NCBI RefSeq assembly: GCF_001039355.2
Contig: NW_019775630.1
Coordinates: forward strand, 213,292 to 277,291
Reading direction: 5' to 3'
Length of the DNA stretch: 64,000 bases
From: Lingula anatina
Lineage: Eukaryota > Brachiopoda > Lingulata > Lingulida > Lingulidae
Shown here: in pieces, positions 22,837-34,351 of the stretch
Layout of the letters: each line of letters begins with the position of its first letter
Numbering within the stretch: the stretch's first letter is position 1
The notes under the pieces: model-generated
Database searches by the model: none
The model's input: the letters and a program-made list of their open reading frames with translations, nothing else
What the model was told of the DNA's origin: nothing
Position numbers and translations under genes: made by a program

Positions 22837-23923
22837 CCCTGCACCATCTCTAGGAAAGCTCCCATGTCTTGGTGCTACTTACAGAGAAGAATCATGCCTA
22901 AGAAGCTGCGGGAGAACCAGGGCACAGTAAGGTGAGTTTTTTACCACGATTATTATTGCTTCCCGATACTGAATTTGGATGCAGCGTTTAAACAAATATT
23001 CAGAGTTAAAAAATATTAAGAGTTAAGAAATACAAAATCGCGGTTGCTTTATAAATATGTGAAACACGTGCAAACGCCTCACATAAAGATTATTTCAGTT
23101 GCCGCCTGGAGCCCTTGGGCACCTTATACATGTAGCTGTTACAAAGGCGTCAACGGTTCTGAGGGATGTGGGCAGTACGGCCTAGAGGTGGCGACATGGT
23201 CTTGTAGGCTACGCTGAAAACGTGTCCCAGAAAAGCAGTGCGCTGGTGGAATTGGAGCAAAAACGTCACTTGGAAAGTGCTTGAAAACATGCATCAATTG
23301 TAAGTGGAGGAATACATAATGTTTCATTCATGTAGTGATTTTAACTAATAAGACTTGAAATTAGGGTAATATGATATGTAACATCCGTATTTATTTATCT
23401 ATTTATTTGTTTATTTATTGAAACTTGTTTTTTTTAATTTGCGGCTTCATCTTTCATGTTGAAAAAGATGAGAAGTTTAAGAAGAGATATCCCTGGTTAG
23501 GGGGCGGCTGTTACCTTTAATGTAACAATGGAGGCACCTGCATCTTTAACGACGATGATGAACCAGTCTGTAGGTATGTTAGTCAGTTCAATAAACATAA
23601 TGCAGAAGCTGGAACACAAATAAAAATAAACGTAATTGAATATATATAAAAATATGTATACATTAAGAATCAGAATATAGAATTCCATGTGATATCTCGT
23701 AGCACTTTCATGAAAGCTGTTCATCACATTACTTTATTTTACTGCAGCTGCAGAAGTGGTTTCATTGGAGAACAGCGCATGGCGAGGCTGACCAATGAAT
23801 GCCGTAAAACGTGTGTCAACGGTGGCACGGTGGCACTTGATTGGCGACTACTGTGAGTGTCCAGATGGCTACAGCGGAAAACTTTATGAAAAAAAGAGAA
23901 TAAAGACAGCAACTCGCACTTGA
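22837..23923 (+). pseudogene. TSP1-EGF-EGF copy 4: exon X, TSP1, EGF1, EGF2
   Basis: Exon X 22837-22931 is open. The TSP1 exon 23099-23299 has W-S-P-W, GCGQYG and CRLR, then TGA at 23215-23217. The EGF1 exon 23468-23573 carries the same TAA (23518-23520) as copy 3. The EGF2 exon from 23748 has a deletion after NGGT that removes the TCVMT segment and shifts the frame. The TSP1 and EGF2 lesions differ from copy 3, while the EGF1 stop is shared. Confidence 0.75.
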
Positions 23924-24166
23924 AATGCTGCAAGTTAACATTTGGTTCTTATGAATTCTTCATGTCGGTTTTTTTCAAAATGTGTGCTGGTGGTTGAATG
24001 AGTAGTGACTCAAGTTTAAAGCCACTTTTTATCACTCACCAATACAGGGCGTGGTAATTTAGTACATATCCCCCACGGACCTTATACCCGTTACTTGGTT
24101 CAGAACGGCATCCCACTAAACTTGTAGAAACTAATATTGTTTTTATTGGATATCTGAATTTTTCCT

Positions 24167-24172
<6 letters not shown>

Positions 24173-24255
<83 letters not shown>
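24173..24255. repeat. Palindromic (AAT)n/(ATT)n microsatellite
   Basis: AAT repeats followed directly by ATT repeats, shorter than the partner at 17234. Confidence 0.9.
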
Positions 24256-24257
<2 letters not shown>

Positions 24258-25117
24258 CACGTTCATGTTTCTATCCATATTAATATATCATTATTTTTGC
24301 TATGTGTGTTTGCTCCAAAGAACAAATTTAAAAGAATTGATATAAATTTCTATAGTCATGAAATGTGGTTGACAAACTTACTTACAGTCTTTTTCTGTTT
24401 AGTTTTTAATCGCGAGACACTGGTATGAATACTGTGAAATTTGTCTTCGTGTTTTGAGTTAAAAACAGCCAGAATTACTACTGTAATAAATATTTTTAAG
24501 CAAGGCATTTGACAAAAAATTAGAAAAGAATTATATATTCATAATACAGGAAACAAATTGATACTTTATGTGCTTTGGCAGAACCGTATTCCATGTGGAA
24601 TGATCTACATTGGTCAAGAAACATTGGTATTCCAATTTTTTTTCTATTATTTTTTTATACGCTAGCAGAGGCGTAGAAAGCATTCATACCATTTCCAACA
24701 ACAACAAATGTTTAAAACGTTTACTATACAGTAAATACAGCGTATTTTAATACAATTTTTATTATGACCACTTATTGTTGAACACAAAATTCACAAAAAA
24801 ATCCAAATGCAGCAGCTTTACATTTAGCTGAGTAACAAGTTTCCTATTTTCCAACTGGTCATGCTTCCTCTCGACTGGAGACTATTCTGAAAACAAATAT
24901 ATATTGTAAGTATAAACTGAAAAATAATAAACCGCTGCATTAAACTGACCATTTAGAATACAGATGGATTTTTTTGAATTTGCTTATTTGAATGCACATT
25001 ACAAAGGTTGCATTAGATTATATCAAAAAGAATCGGAGTATCGACAATCGGAGTATATGACATGCGCACACACAACCTGGTTCTCTCCTTCTCCTCCCAC
25101 CTCCCCTTACCTACACA

Positions 25118-25150
<33 letters not shown>

Positions 25151-25371
25151 ACAAACAAACCCACACGCACTGACACATGCACGCACAGACACCATGTCTT
25201 TCTCTTTCTCTCTCTTTCCCTTTCTAAAAAAATTGAAAAGACCGTTCATCTTGTTCATCAATTGATAACTTTGAGCAAACTGTATTTGTTAGTTTAAAAA
25301 ATTTTCTATGGTGCTAGTATCCCTTGTTTTTATGAGCCATTAATTCACTCTCACAATTTCTCACAACAATA

Positions 25372-27532
25372 CAGATGTACCATGAAAATCTGACTCCCCT
25401 AAAATGTGACTCCCCAGTCAGCTTTTCATTATGAAAATCTGACTCCCATGAAAGATGTTCATAATGAAAATGTGACTCCCCCCATGAAAATTTGACTCCC
25501 CCTCAAAAAACATTCATTAATCTAATTTTATTTGAGTAAATTACTATGATCTTGTAGTATGCATAATGGAGGATACATTGGCACTTTTTTATAGTTTGCA
25601 GGTGTAAATTTTCATGAAAAAATAAGAAAATTAAAAATGTGCACATAATGAAAATCTGACTCCCCCGTGAACATTTGACTCCTTCCAACAAAAATGCCTA
25701 AATCTCATTTTATTTGAGTATATGACTGTGATCTTGTAGTATGTAAAATGGAGGATACATTGGCACTTTTTTTGTAGTTTGCAGCTGAAAATTTACATGA
25801 AAAAATAAGAACATTAAAAATGTGCACACAATGAAAATCTGACTCCCCCACGAAAATTTGACTCCCCCTAATTGCAATTTACCAAGTACCACAGGTAAGG
25901 CCTGGAGCACTGAAATGCCTGTGGTCATTGCTTTATTGCAATCAACTTGAGATCACAAGGTTACCACCAAACATCTCACAGCCCTAGCAGGTACCTAATT
26001 GCAATTAACCAAGTGCCACAGGTAGGACCTTGAGCACTGAAATTATCTAATGCGAAAAAAAGAAATGTAGAAAATGTCAATCCAAATCCTACAGGTAGTA
26101 AGATGAATGCCTTTTGAAAACATTCTCAATTTTGACAAAGGTTTTCACCACCAAACTTTCAAATGTGATAGGGCTGTGACATGCTTGGTGGTAGCTTATT
26201 CATATGTCTTAGCTTAAAAGAAAAAATATTCAAATATTAAATATAAACAATTGATTTGTAAGTTGGGTCGTCAAAGTCCTATGGCCGCAAGAATGCATAC
26301 TTATTATCCTCTTTGGTTAATTAATCCCCATTTTTCATCCAGCTTTGGGGAAAAATAATGGGAAAACAACAGCAAGTGTTTAGTTTCGTATGCTATATAA
26401 GAAGAATTAAATAAAAAGGCGATGGGCCAATTTCTTGAGTAAAAAATGTAGCGTTTTGACAGAGTGCAAAACCTACAGGAAGTAAGATGGATACTTGTTT
26501 TAAAAATATTCACCAAAATTTTCACAATCAAACTTTCAAATAAAAACAAAATATTCATCTCTATGCAAACTATGTGGAAAGCAATGGTATGTTGACTGAA
26601 TATAAAATAGGTCCTTTTCTTCATGGGAGTCCAAATCTCGAGGGTATAGAAATGAAGATTTTCATGATTTCTTTTCATTCTTTCACTCACAATTTTATCA
26701 TCAAACTTTAAAATATTTGCAATATATTTTTCATAAAGTATCCTAAAAGGAAAGGTGTTGAAATGATCATCAAATATTAAATAGATAGCTTTTTCAATGG
26801 GGAGTTATTGGGTGATAAAATGCACATTTTTAATTTTCTTATTTTTCATGTTTTTTTTTTCTTTTTCACCCAATATTTTACTATCAAACTTTTAAATATT
26901 TCCAATATAATCTTCATATAGTAAAAGTTAAGAAAAGGTGTTGAAATGATCATCAAATGTTAAATAGATAGCTTTTTCATAGGGGAGACAATGGGCGGTT
27001 AAGTGCACATTTTTAATTTTCTTTTTTTTTCATGAAAATTTTCACCTGCAAACTACAAAAAAGTGCCAATGTATCCTCCATTTTACATACTACAAGATCA
27101 TAGTCATATACTCAAAATAAATTAAAATTTAGGAATATTTGTGGAGGGGGAGTCAAATTTTCATGAGGGAGTCAGATTTCCATTATGTGCACATTTTTAA
27201 TTCTATTTTTTCATGAAGATTTTCACCTGCAAACTACAAAAAAAGTGCCAATGTATCCTCCATTTTACATACTACAAGATCACAGTCATATACTCAAAAT
27301 AAAATAAGATTTATGAAGTTTTGTGGAGGGGGAACCAGATTTTCATTGTGTGCACATTTTTAATTTTCTTCTTTTTTCATGAAAATTTTCACCTGCAAAC
27401 TACAAAAAAGTGCACTGTATCCTTCATTTTACATACTACAAGATCACAGTTCTATACTCAAAAAGAAAAATTATGAAAATCTGACTGGGGGTGTCAGATT
27501 TTCATGGGGGTCAGATTTTCATGTTACACAGG
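25372..27532. mobile_element. 2.16-kb non-coding TIR/foldback element in CRP intron 2
   Basis: The ends CAGATGTACCATGAAAATC and (complement of right end) CCTGTGTAACATGAAAATC form inverted repeats, flanked by TA on both sides (25370-25371, 27533-27534). Arrays of a degenerate ~170-bp unit containing GGAGGATACATTGGCAC and TGAAAATCTGACTCCCC run in one orientation at 25.38-25.87 kb and in the opposite one at 27.0-27.5 kb. The middle has further direct repeats (25870/25998 and 26700/26875). There is no coding frame of note. Units without it read straight through at this site. Confidence 0.8.
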
Positions 27533-27677
27533 TACCACCAAATTGACTTGTAGAATTGACTAATCAGTTTAGCAGTCTCAAATTAGCACGGTATTCAACA
27601 ACTTTTTGTATACAGATAGCTGGTCAGAATATGTATTATTGAAAAAACTGCCTTGAGCAATATCATCACAGCACCTT

Positions 27678-28298
27678 TTATTTTGGGTGATCGATTGCAC
27701 CACAGCGGCAGTTGGGGTATTTTCCGACGCAGTAGCATCTCCCATGAACGCTTCCACAAATATGACCACAGCAGTCGCACGTCACAAACGGTGTACTTTG
27801 CCCGGCTGAGTCTACATAAAATAAAAAATATAAAGATAAACATGTTACCGAAAGACCATTGGAATATTAATTTTCGTGAAAGTTCTAGATTCAAATATTT
27901 GTGAAGTAGCACAATGGAAATAAAATCCAGGTTCTTTCAATCTTCACTTAATAATGATCCTAGTTATTCCCGAAACGGCTGATGCCCCTTTCCGAACCCC
28001 ATCTACATGTTCGTGATCAAGATTCTTTACCATGCTTTACAGCTGTGTGTAGGGGGGGGGGATGACGGTGGCATGAGAATGCACCATTTTGCTTGAAGGA
28101 GAAAAACGGCTGGGTTTGTCAGGTTTTTCAACAAGTATTTTGTTGAAAACCAGGTATGTCAAGTTAATAACTTCACTACAAGCTTACAGACCAATGCGTT
28201 GCCCATACATAATGCATGTTATTATGGAAGTATCACTTACCTTCTATGGCAACAGTGGCAAACAGCACCAAAAGCACAAGAACGGCGCACGACTTCAT
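27678..28298 (-). CDS. Secreted cysteine-rich peptide, CRP copy 4
   Basis: Exons are 28298-28241 (donor gtaagt) and 27811-27678 (TAA 27680-27678), giving 63 aa. The signal peptide is the standard MKSCAV type. Exon 2 keeps all eight cysteines, but the inter-cysteine residues have diverged from copies 1-3 (CDCCGHIC, GSVHGR, VGKYPN). The third exon lies at 24896-24758 (AATAAA 24763-24758), so intron 2 is about 2.8 kb and contains the foldback element. The TATA box is degenerate, so expression may be low. Confidence 0.72.
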
Positions 28299-28381
28299 TT
28301 TCTCCAATGAAGCAGTCCTAGCAAAATATTGAAATCTCTGAAATAAGTTATCCACTAAGAGACTAACGCAACCCAAGCCGC

Positions 28382-28389
28382 CATTTAAG
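28382..28389 (-). promoter_or_regulatory. Degenerate TATA box of CRP copy 4
   Basis: Where the paralogues have TATAAATA the minus strand reads CTTAAATG. The downstream GGCGGCTTGGGTTGCG is kept. Confidence 0.6.
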
Positions 28390-28399
28390 CGATTCTATT

Positions 28400-29500
28400 G
28401 GAACAAAGGCCATGCAATCTTCTGCAAGGAAACACACAAAATAGTATCGCCATGAAATATGGTCCCAGTAAGATATTTCCTGTTTCAAAAATTTCCTCAA
28501 TCATTAATAGACAGTGTTATGCAATGAAATCATTATCATTTATCAAAGCGTCTTCCAACAGCACACGTGCACCTCCTTTTTATTCTTTTTCTCTTTCTTT
28601 AGTTTTTAACACAAATTACTTTGAAATTATAGTTTTATCTTAATCGATGCATGACAAGACAAGAGTCACTACAATTCTCGTCGTTTTTTTTTCAATCAAT
28701 ATTCAAAAAAGTTTACTCGTTTGATGAAAGCAATCTTGCTCTCTAAAAACTAACTATAAAATAAACAATTCACAATTTGAAAAGTAGCTCCTGCAGCACA
28801 CTAAATATTTACCTTAATGCAAAACACCTACCGTCTTAAAATCATTTGTTGAATGTTTGAGTGCCAACTAAATATCTAAAACTGAAATAAATGAAATGTT
28901 GGTCAAATGGTTTAGGCGACATTTCGTTTTCTCTCTATTTTTTATTTTTTAATTTTGTATTATTTTTTATTACTTTTTAATTTTTTCAATAATTTTTATT
29001 CTCTATATTTCTTTTTTTATCTTATTAAAGGCCAGACCAAGTTTCAGCATTTTAGAAAAATCTAGAAGATTCTTTGCATTTGATTATTGTACATGACGCT
29101 GTATTTGATACACACCAAACATCAAACAAAAGACATACATATGTCGTATCGCTAATGTTCTGCCTGATAATATATACCTATATCTTCAAATTATATGTAA
29201 TTCACTGGAGTTTTCATTTTGAACTATTGATATCAGCAACAGCTCATGTACTCATTTATGTATCTGTTGGTTTTCTACTCTCCTAAAGTTCGGATTTAAA
29301 CAGCTTTTTTTTTCTTTCAAATAGTAGTCGGCAGTGATGTAAACAAAAGACATAATACAAATCACGAGGAAATATGGTCCCAGCAAGATATTTTTGTTTC
29401 AAACATTTCCTTAACCATTTACGTTACTCAATAAAATCATCACCATTTGTCAAAGCAATTTTATTTAACAAAACGCTGCACATACTGTAGAAAATTGATC
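28400..29500. other. Upstream region of CRP copy 4, no gene
   Basis: Holds the proximal (about 28451-28560) and distal (about 29367-29465) conserved blocks in AT-rich DNA. No supported coding sequence. Confidence 0.55.
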
Positions 29501-29513
29501 TTAATGCCATGCC

Positions 29514-30047
29514 TAAGAAGCTGCGGGAGAACCAGGGCACAGTAAGTTTTTTTTTTTTTTTTTACCACTAATTATTGATTCCCGAAACTGAATTTGGTTG
29601 CAACGTTTAAAGAAATATTCAGGGTTTAAAATGTTAAGAGTTAAGAAATATAAAATTGGAGCAAAAACGTCACTTGGGAAGTGCATGAAAACATGCACCA
29701 ACTGTAAGTAGAGGAATACAGAAGATTTCATTAATGTATTGCTTTTGACTAATAAGACTTGAAATTAGGGTAATAATATAAAAAAAGAGTCAGAAAAAAC
29801 ATCTGCAAACTTTTGTCAGAGTACGACAGCACGTACATATCATTTGTACTCGTATATTACTTCATTTCTTAAAATGTCATTTCCAAAAGGTTATAACCTA
29901 GCATTATTTTTGATATAATATGTAATGACGGTATTAATTAATTAAATGCTATTTTAATTTACGGTTTATCTTTCATGTTGAATAAGATGAGAGGTTTATA
30001 AGTGGCTCCCGCGTCTTTAACAACAATGATGAACCAGTCTGTAGGTA
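29514..30047 (+). pseudogene. Fragments of TSP1-EGF-EGF copy 5
   Basis: An exon X tail (ATGCCTAAGAAGCTGCGG, then gtaagt at about 29542), the last ~50 bases of a TSP1 exon (to donor near 29704) and an EGF1 exon with a large internal deletion (about 29988-30047, donor gtatgt) follow in the normal order. Nothing here can encode a domain. Confidence 0.65.
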
Positions 30048-30109
30048 TGTTAGACAGTTCATCAAACACAATGTATAAGCTAGAACACAAATAATATATA
30101 TTACTATAT

Positions 30110-30495
30110 ATGACTTTGTGTCATTAAGGGACAAAACATATGCTGTAGAAACTGAGCTATCTAAATACATTTGGAAATTGAAAGAAAGTAACACCCAGTA
30201 TGACATAAGATGGGGTGTCATAAAAAATCAGCGTCACAAAGGAGAAATCAGCACCTATGCAACTTTTGCCTGGACGAAAAACTGTTATGATAACGCCAGA
30301 TACTCTAAATAAAAGAACTTAAATAATTACCGTGTCGGCACAAGGTGACGTAACTGACACGGCATGCGACGTAGGTGTCGTCACGCAGTGTAGATAAATG
30401 GCCAAAACACCATTTTTCAAATAAACACCTCCTGATGATCGGGCATACCTTCTGGGTATGCCCGTGAAACTCGGAGTCGGGGTTGATACATGTCT
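30110..30495 (+). mobile_element. Penelope-like element, 3' fragment with GIY-YIG-region C-terminus
   Basis: The frame 30118-30312 contains ETELSKYIWKLKESN-x-YDIRWGVIK, which matches the (T)xLSxYIWxLKxxxxxYxIxW signature in the endonuclease part of Penelope-like retroelements. LNKRT then follows in a shifted frame. The tail contains CCTGATGATCGGGCATACC and a small inverted repeat (GGGCATACCTTCTGGGTATGCCC). It is strongly 5'-truncated and lies between the EGF1 and EGF2 remnants. Confidence 0.6.
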
Positions 30496-30560
30496 CTTGT
30501 TTTTATTTATTTATTAATTTTAATTGTGCATAAATGCTCCGGACAGTTGAGCACTCTGTA

Positions 30561-30564
<4 letters not shown>

Positions 30565-30652
<88 letters not shown>
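30565..30652. repeat. (TA)n-(TG)n microsatellite
   Basis: A long TA run ends in a short TG run directly abutting the EGF2 remnant. It has replaced the acceptor and the first part of that exon. Confidence 0.95.
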
Positions 30653-30653
<1 letters not shown>

Positions 30654-30740
30654 CAACGGTGGCACTTGTGTGATGACATTGATTATTGACTACTGCGAGT
30701 GACTGAATGGCTACAAGGGAAACGTTTGAAAAAAAAGGAT
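30653..30740 (+). pseudogene. Truncated EGF2 exon remnant
   Basis: Encodes VNGGTCVMTLIIDYCE, then TGA where CPDG should follow. The first half of the exon is gone. Confidence 0.7.
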
Positions 30741-30975
30741 AGCAACTCGTACTCGAAATGTTCCAAGATAATGTTTGGTTCTTATGAATGTTAGTCTTTT
30801 CAAAATGTGTGCTGGTGGTTGAATGAGTAGTGACTCAGGTTTAAATCCGCTTTTTATCACTCACCCATACAGAGGAACGTTATTTGTTGAAAATCACATA
30901 CCTATCCGTAACATGGTTCAGAACGGCAGCCAACTGAACTTGTACAACGTTCTGTTCTAATGACTTTATCGTAAT

Positions 30976-30993
30976 TATTATTATTATTATTAT

Positions 30994-31026
<33 letters not shown>

Positions 31027-31070
31027 TAGTAGTAGTAGTAGTAGCGGTAGTAGTAGTAGTAGTAGTAGTG

Positions 31071-31101
<31 letters not shown>

Positions 31102-31125
31102 TAGTAGTAGTAGAAGTAGTAGCAT
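30976..31125. repeat. (ATT)n-(AGT)n microsatellite with GGT interruptions
   Basis: A short ATT run followed by more than 100 bases of AGT repeats broken by regular GGT/CGG variants. Open frames here (poly-Val, poly-Thr, poly-Leu) are repeat artefacts. Confidence 0.9.
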
Positions 31126-32435
31126 GCACGTTTATGTTTATATCCATTTTAAGATATCATTATTTTTGCGATGTGTGTTCGCTACAAAGTAGAAATTTAA
31201 AAGAATTGATAAGAGTTTGTATAAAAATGATATGTGTTTGACAAACTTACTTTCAGTCTTATTCTGTTTAGTTTTTTATAACGAGGTATTGGGATAAATA
31301 CTGTGAAATCTTTGTTAAACTTCTACCTTTGGGCAATACATTAAGGAGTAAAAAAAAAAACAGCCGTAAATACCTCTGTAATAAATATTTCCTAGCGAGG
31401 CATTTAACAAATATTGAGAAGCAATATATATTTATAATACAGGCAACATATTAGAAATGCTTTAACAGCACCATATTCCGTGACGCTGGAATGATCTACA
31501 TCAACTTTTTTTTTGGAAAACGCGCGGACAGAGAGTATTAAGTACTTAACGGTTTCCAACAACAACAACAACAAAGGCTTAAAGCTTTGACTATGCAGTA
31601 AATACAGTGTTTTACTACAATCTTTATTTTGACCACTTATCGTTGAACTCAAAATTCACAAAAAAAAAAAAAAAAGACCAAATGCAGCAGCTTTACACCT
31701 AGCTGAGAGGTTAGTTTTCCGTTTTCTTCGGTATGTTCAACTGGTCAAGCGTCGTTCCTCTCTACGGGAGGCTATTCTGAAAATAAAAAGAAAAAATATT
31801 ATTAATATTAACTGTAAAAAAATAAACTGTAGAATTAAACTGATCATTTAGAATACGAGATTCATTTTTATTTGCTTATTTGAATGCACATTATAAAGGT
31901 TGTATTAGATAATGTCACAATAGAATCGAAGCATCGACAATCGGATATGACAATCGGATTTTATGACATGCGCACGCACAGCCTGGTTCTCTCTTTCTCC
32001 TCCCACATCCCCTAACCTCTCTCTCTCTCTCTCTTCCCCCCCCCCCCTCTCTCTCTCTCTCTTTTTAACACATAGACACACACGCAGTCACACTGGCAAG
32101 CACGAAAACCATGGATCTCTTTCTCTTTCTTGCCCTCTATAAAATTTTAAAAGGCTGTTAATCTCGTTATCTATTCGGTATTTAAACCTCTACCTTTGGG
32201 CAAACTGTGTTTGTTAGTTTTTTGTGGTACTGGTATCCCTTGTTTTTATGAGCCATTAACTCACTTTCACAATTTCTCACAACAATATCATCCAATTGAC
32301 TTGTAGAATGTACTACTCAGTTTGGCACTTTCAAATTAACACAATAATCAACGCCTTTCTGTAAAACAGATAGCTGGTCAGAGTATGTATATTAGTTAAA
32401 ATATTGCCATGAAAATGTGATCACAGAACCTTTTA

Positions 32436-33061
32436 TTATGGGTGATCGACTGCACCACAGGTGCAGTTGGGGTACTCTCCGACGCAATAGCAACTCCCAT
32501 GATCGCTTCTACAAGTATGACCACAGCAGCTGCACGTAGCAAGCGGTGGTACACATTGCACGGCTATGTCTACATAAAAATAAAGATAAACATAATATAA
32601 ATTTGGGATATTAAATTTGCGTAAAAGTTCTAGATTCACATATTAGTGATTTAAAGTAGCACAATGGAAATAAAATTCAGGTTCTGTTGAATTTCACTTA
32701 AAATTATGCCAGTCATTCCCGGCACCATCGATGCCCTATCCGAACCCCATCTACATGTTCGTGATCAAGATTCTTTACCATGCTTTACAGCTGTGTGTAC
32801 AGGGGAGGGGGGGGTGAGGGTGACATGAGGATGCACCATTTTGTTTTAAGATGAAAAACGGCTGGGTTTGTCAGGTTTTTCAATAAGTATTTTTTTTTTT
32901 TTTGAAAACCGGGTATGTCAAGTTAGTAACTTCACTACAAGATTATGTACAGACCAATGTGTTGCCCTTACATAATGCATGATATTATGGAAGCATCACT
33001 CACCTTCTATGGAAACAGTGGCAAACAGCACCAAAAGCACAAGAAAGGCGCACGACTTCAT
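32436..33061 (-). CDS. Secreted cysteine-rich peptide, CRP copy 5 (nine cysteines)
   Basis: Exons are 33061-33004 and 32569-32436 (TAA 32438-32436, directly followed by a second TAA), giving 63 aa. The signal peptide is MKSCAF type. The mature part has the eight-cysteine core (CSCCGHTC ... CTCGAVDHP) plus one additional cysteine seven residues before it (VQCVPPLATC), giving an odd number that could allow dimer formation. The third exon runs from 31776 to AATAAA at 31628-31623. Confidence 0.78.
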
Positions 33062-33152
33062 ATTCTCCAATGAAGCAGTCCGAGCAAAAGATTGAAATCT
33101 CTGAAATAAGTTCTCCACTAAGAGGCTTGCTATCTTACGCAACCCAAGCCGT

Positions 33153-33160
33153 TATTTATA
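33153..33160 (-). promoter_or_regulatory. TATA box of CRP copy 5
   Basis: TATAAATA followed by ACGGCTTGGG; the A instead of G after the box is specific to this unit. Confidence 0.8.
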
Positions 33161-33229
33161 CGATTCTGTGCGAACAAAGGCCATTCATTCTTCAGCAAAG
33201 AAACATACAAAGTAGGATCCCATGAAATA

Positions 33230-34330
33230 TGGTTCCAGTAAGATATTTTCTGTTTCAAAAAGTTCCTGGCTCATAAATCGACAGTGTTATGTAATGAAAT
33301 CATTATAATTTTTCAAAGCGTCTTCCAACAGCAAAATTGCACTCTCATGTTTTTCCCCTTTTTTTTACTTTATAACTTAAATATCTCTGCAATCATGGTA
33401 CTGTTTCCATTGATGACAAGTATCATTTCAATACAGGCAAATGACAGTTTCGATTTCCATTGTTTTTTTTTAATTAAGATTTTAAAACATTTACTCGTTT
33501 TCCTGAAGGCAAGCTTACTCTCTAGTATCTAACTGAACGAAAGTTTATAAATTTTGCAAGAACATCTGTTAATTAATATTTTATGTAGCTACTTTATGTA
33601 TCTTTAATTTTTATTATATTGTACGTATTCATGATTTTTTTAGTATTCTTATGCAATGTTTCATTTCTTTTTTTACGAGAAGCTGACACCTGCACCGTCA
33701 TTGTGTCACTGAGAAAAAGATTTTCAGGTTTCTTTCTTATGTTTCTGTTGTTTTTCTGATTATGCATTTCATCCCCTGCACTTCATAAAAAAAAAAAAAA
33801 ACAGACACAGTCGTTGGGTTTGTCTTTTACAGACATCTAGAAGAGTCACTGCTTTTGGAAACCTGCACATGAAACTGAATTTAGCACACATCAAATATCG
33901 CTGCAAAAGGCAAGAATTTGTTATTTTGCTTATTTCCTGTCTTGTTATATGTGCCTACAATTTCGTTTACTTAAACTTTAAAACAAAGAAACATACAGAG
34001 TGAATTAAAATGAAATATGGTCCCAGTAAGGTATTTTCAGTTTCCTTAATCATTTATTAACAGCGTTACGCAATAAACCAATTATCATTTGTCAAAACGT
34101 CTTCCAAAGTCAAGCATTTTCATTGTTCTACCAAGAAACGGCCATGGTTCTCATTCCATTATCATACGACAATGCTTTCCATTTGGCTTCCTCAGAGGTC
34201 GGCTGGTATTATAGCCTGCTAAATCAGTCTGGTGTTCGCTAAGGGCCTTGTTATACGCGTTCTGATGGCAATTTACCCCTCATTCAGAAGACATGGGCGG
34301 TCTTTTTTTAATTGCAGCAGCATTTCAGTA
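33230..34330. other. Upstream region of CRP copy 5, no gene
   Basis: Contains the proximal and distal conserved blocks (about 33221-33325 and 34008-34110) and T-rich tracts. No supported coding sequence. Confidence 0.5.
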
Positions 34331-34351
34331 AGGACAGTGAGTCCTGTATCC

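Larger units (their letters stand above)
12290..26690. repeat. 6.9-kb near-identical tandem segment (12.29-19.13 and 19.19-26.69 kb)
   Basis: From the sequence GTAAAATAATAAGCCGTTGC (about 12289 and 19185) onward the two blocks match almost base for base at an offset of about 6890, rising to about 6930 after a small local duplication at 21.6 kb. Each block holds a CRP gene, a lone EGF2 exon, an exon X/TSP1/EGF/EGF pseudogene and the start of the foldback element. The first block lacks about 700 bp corresponding to 25.0-25.7 kb. It ends at a single N (19135) inside the foldback element, where the second begins abruptly. Confidence 0.85.

Noticed and set aside
24036-24278. Frame with poly-Asn/poly-Tyr
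   Set aside because: An AAT/ATT microsatellite artefact.
30880-31241. Poly-Leu, poly-Thr and poly-Val open frames
   Set aside because: They are translations of the AGT microsatellite in different frames.
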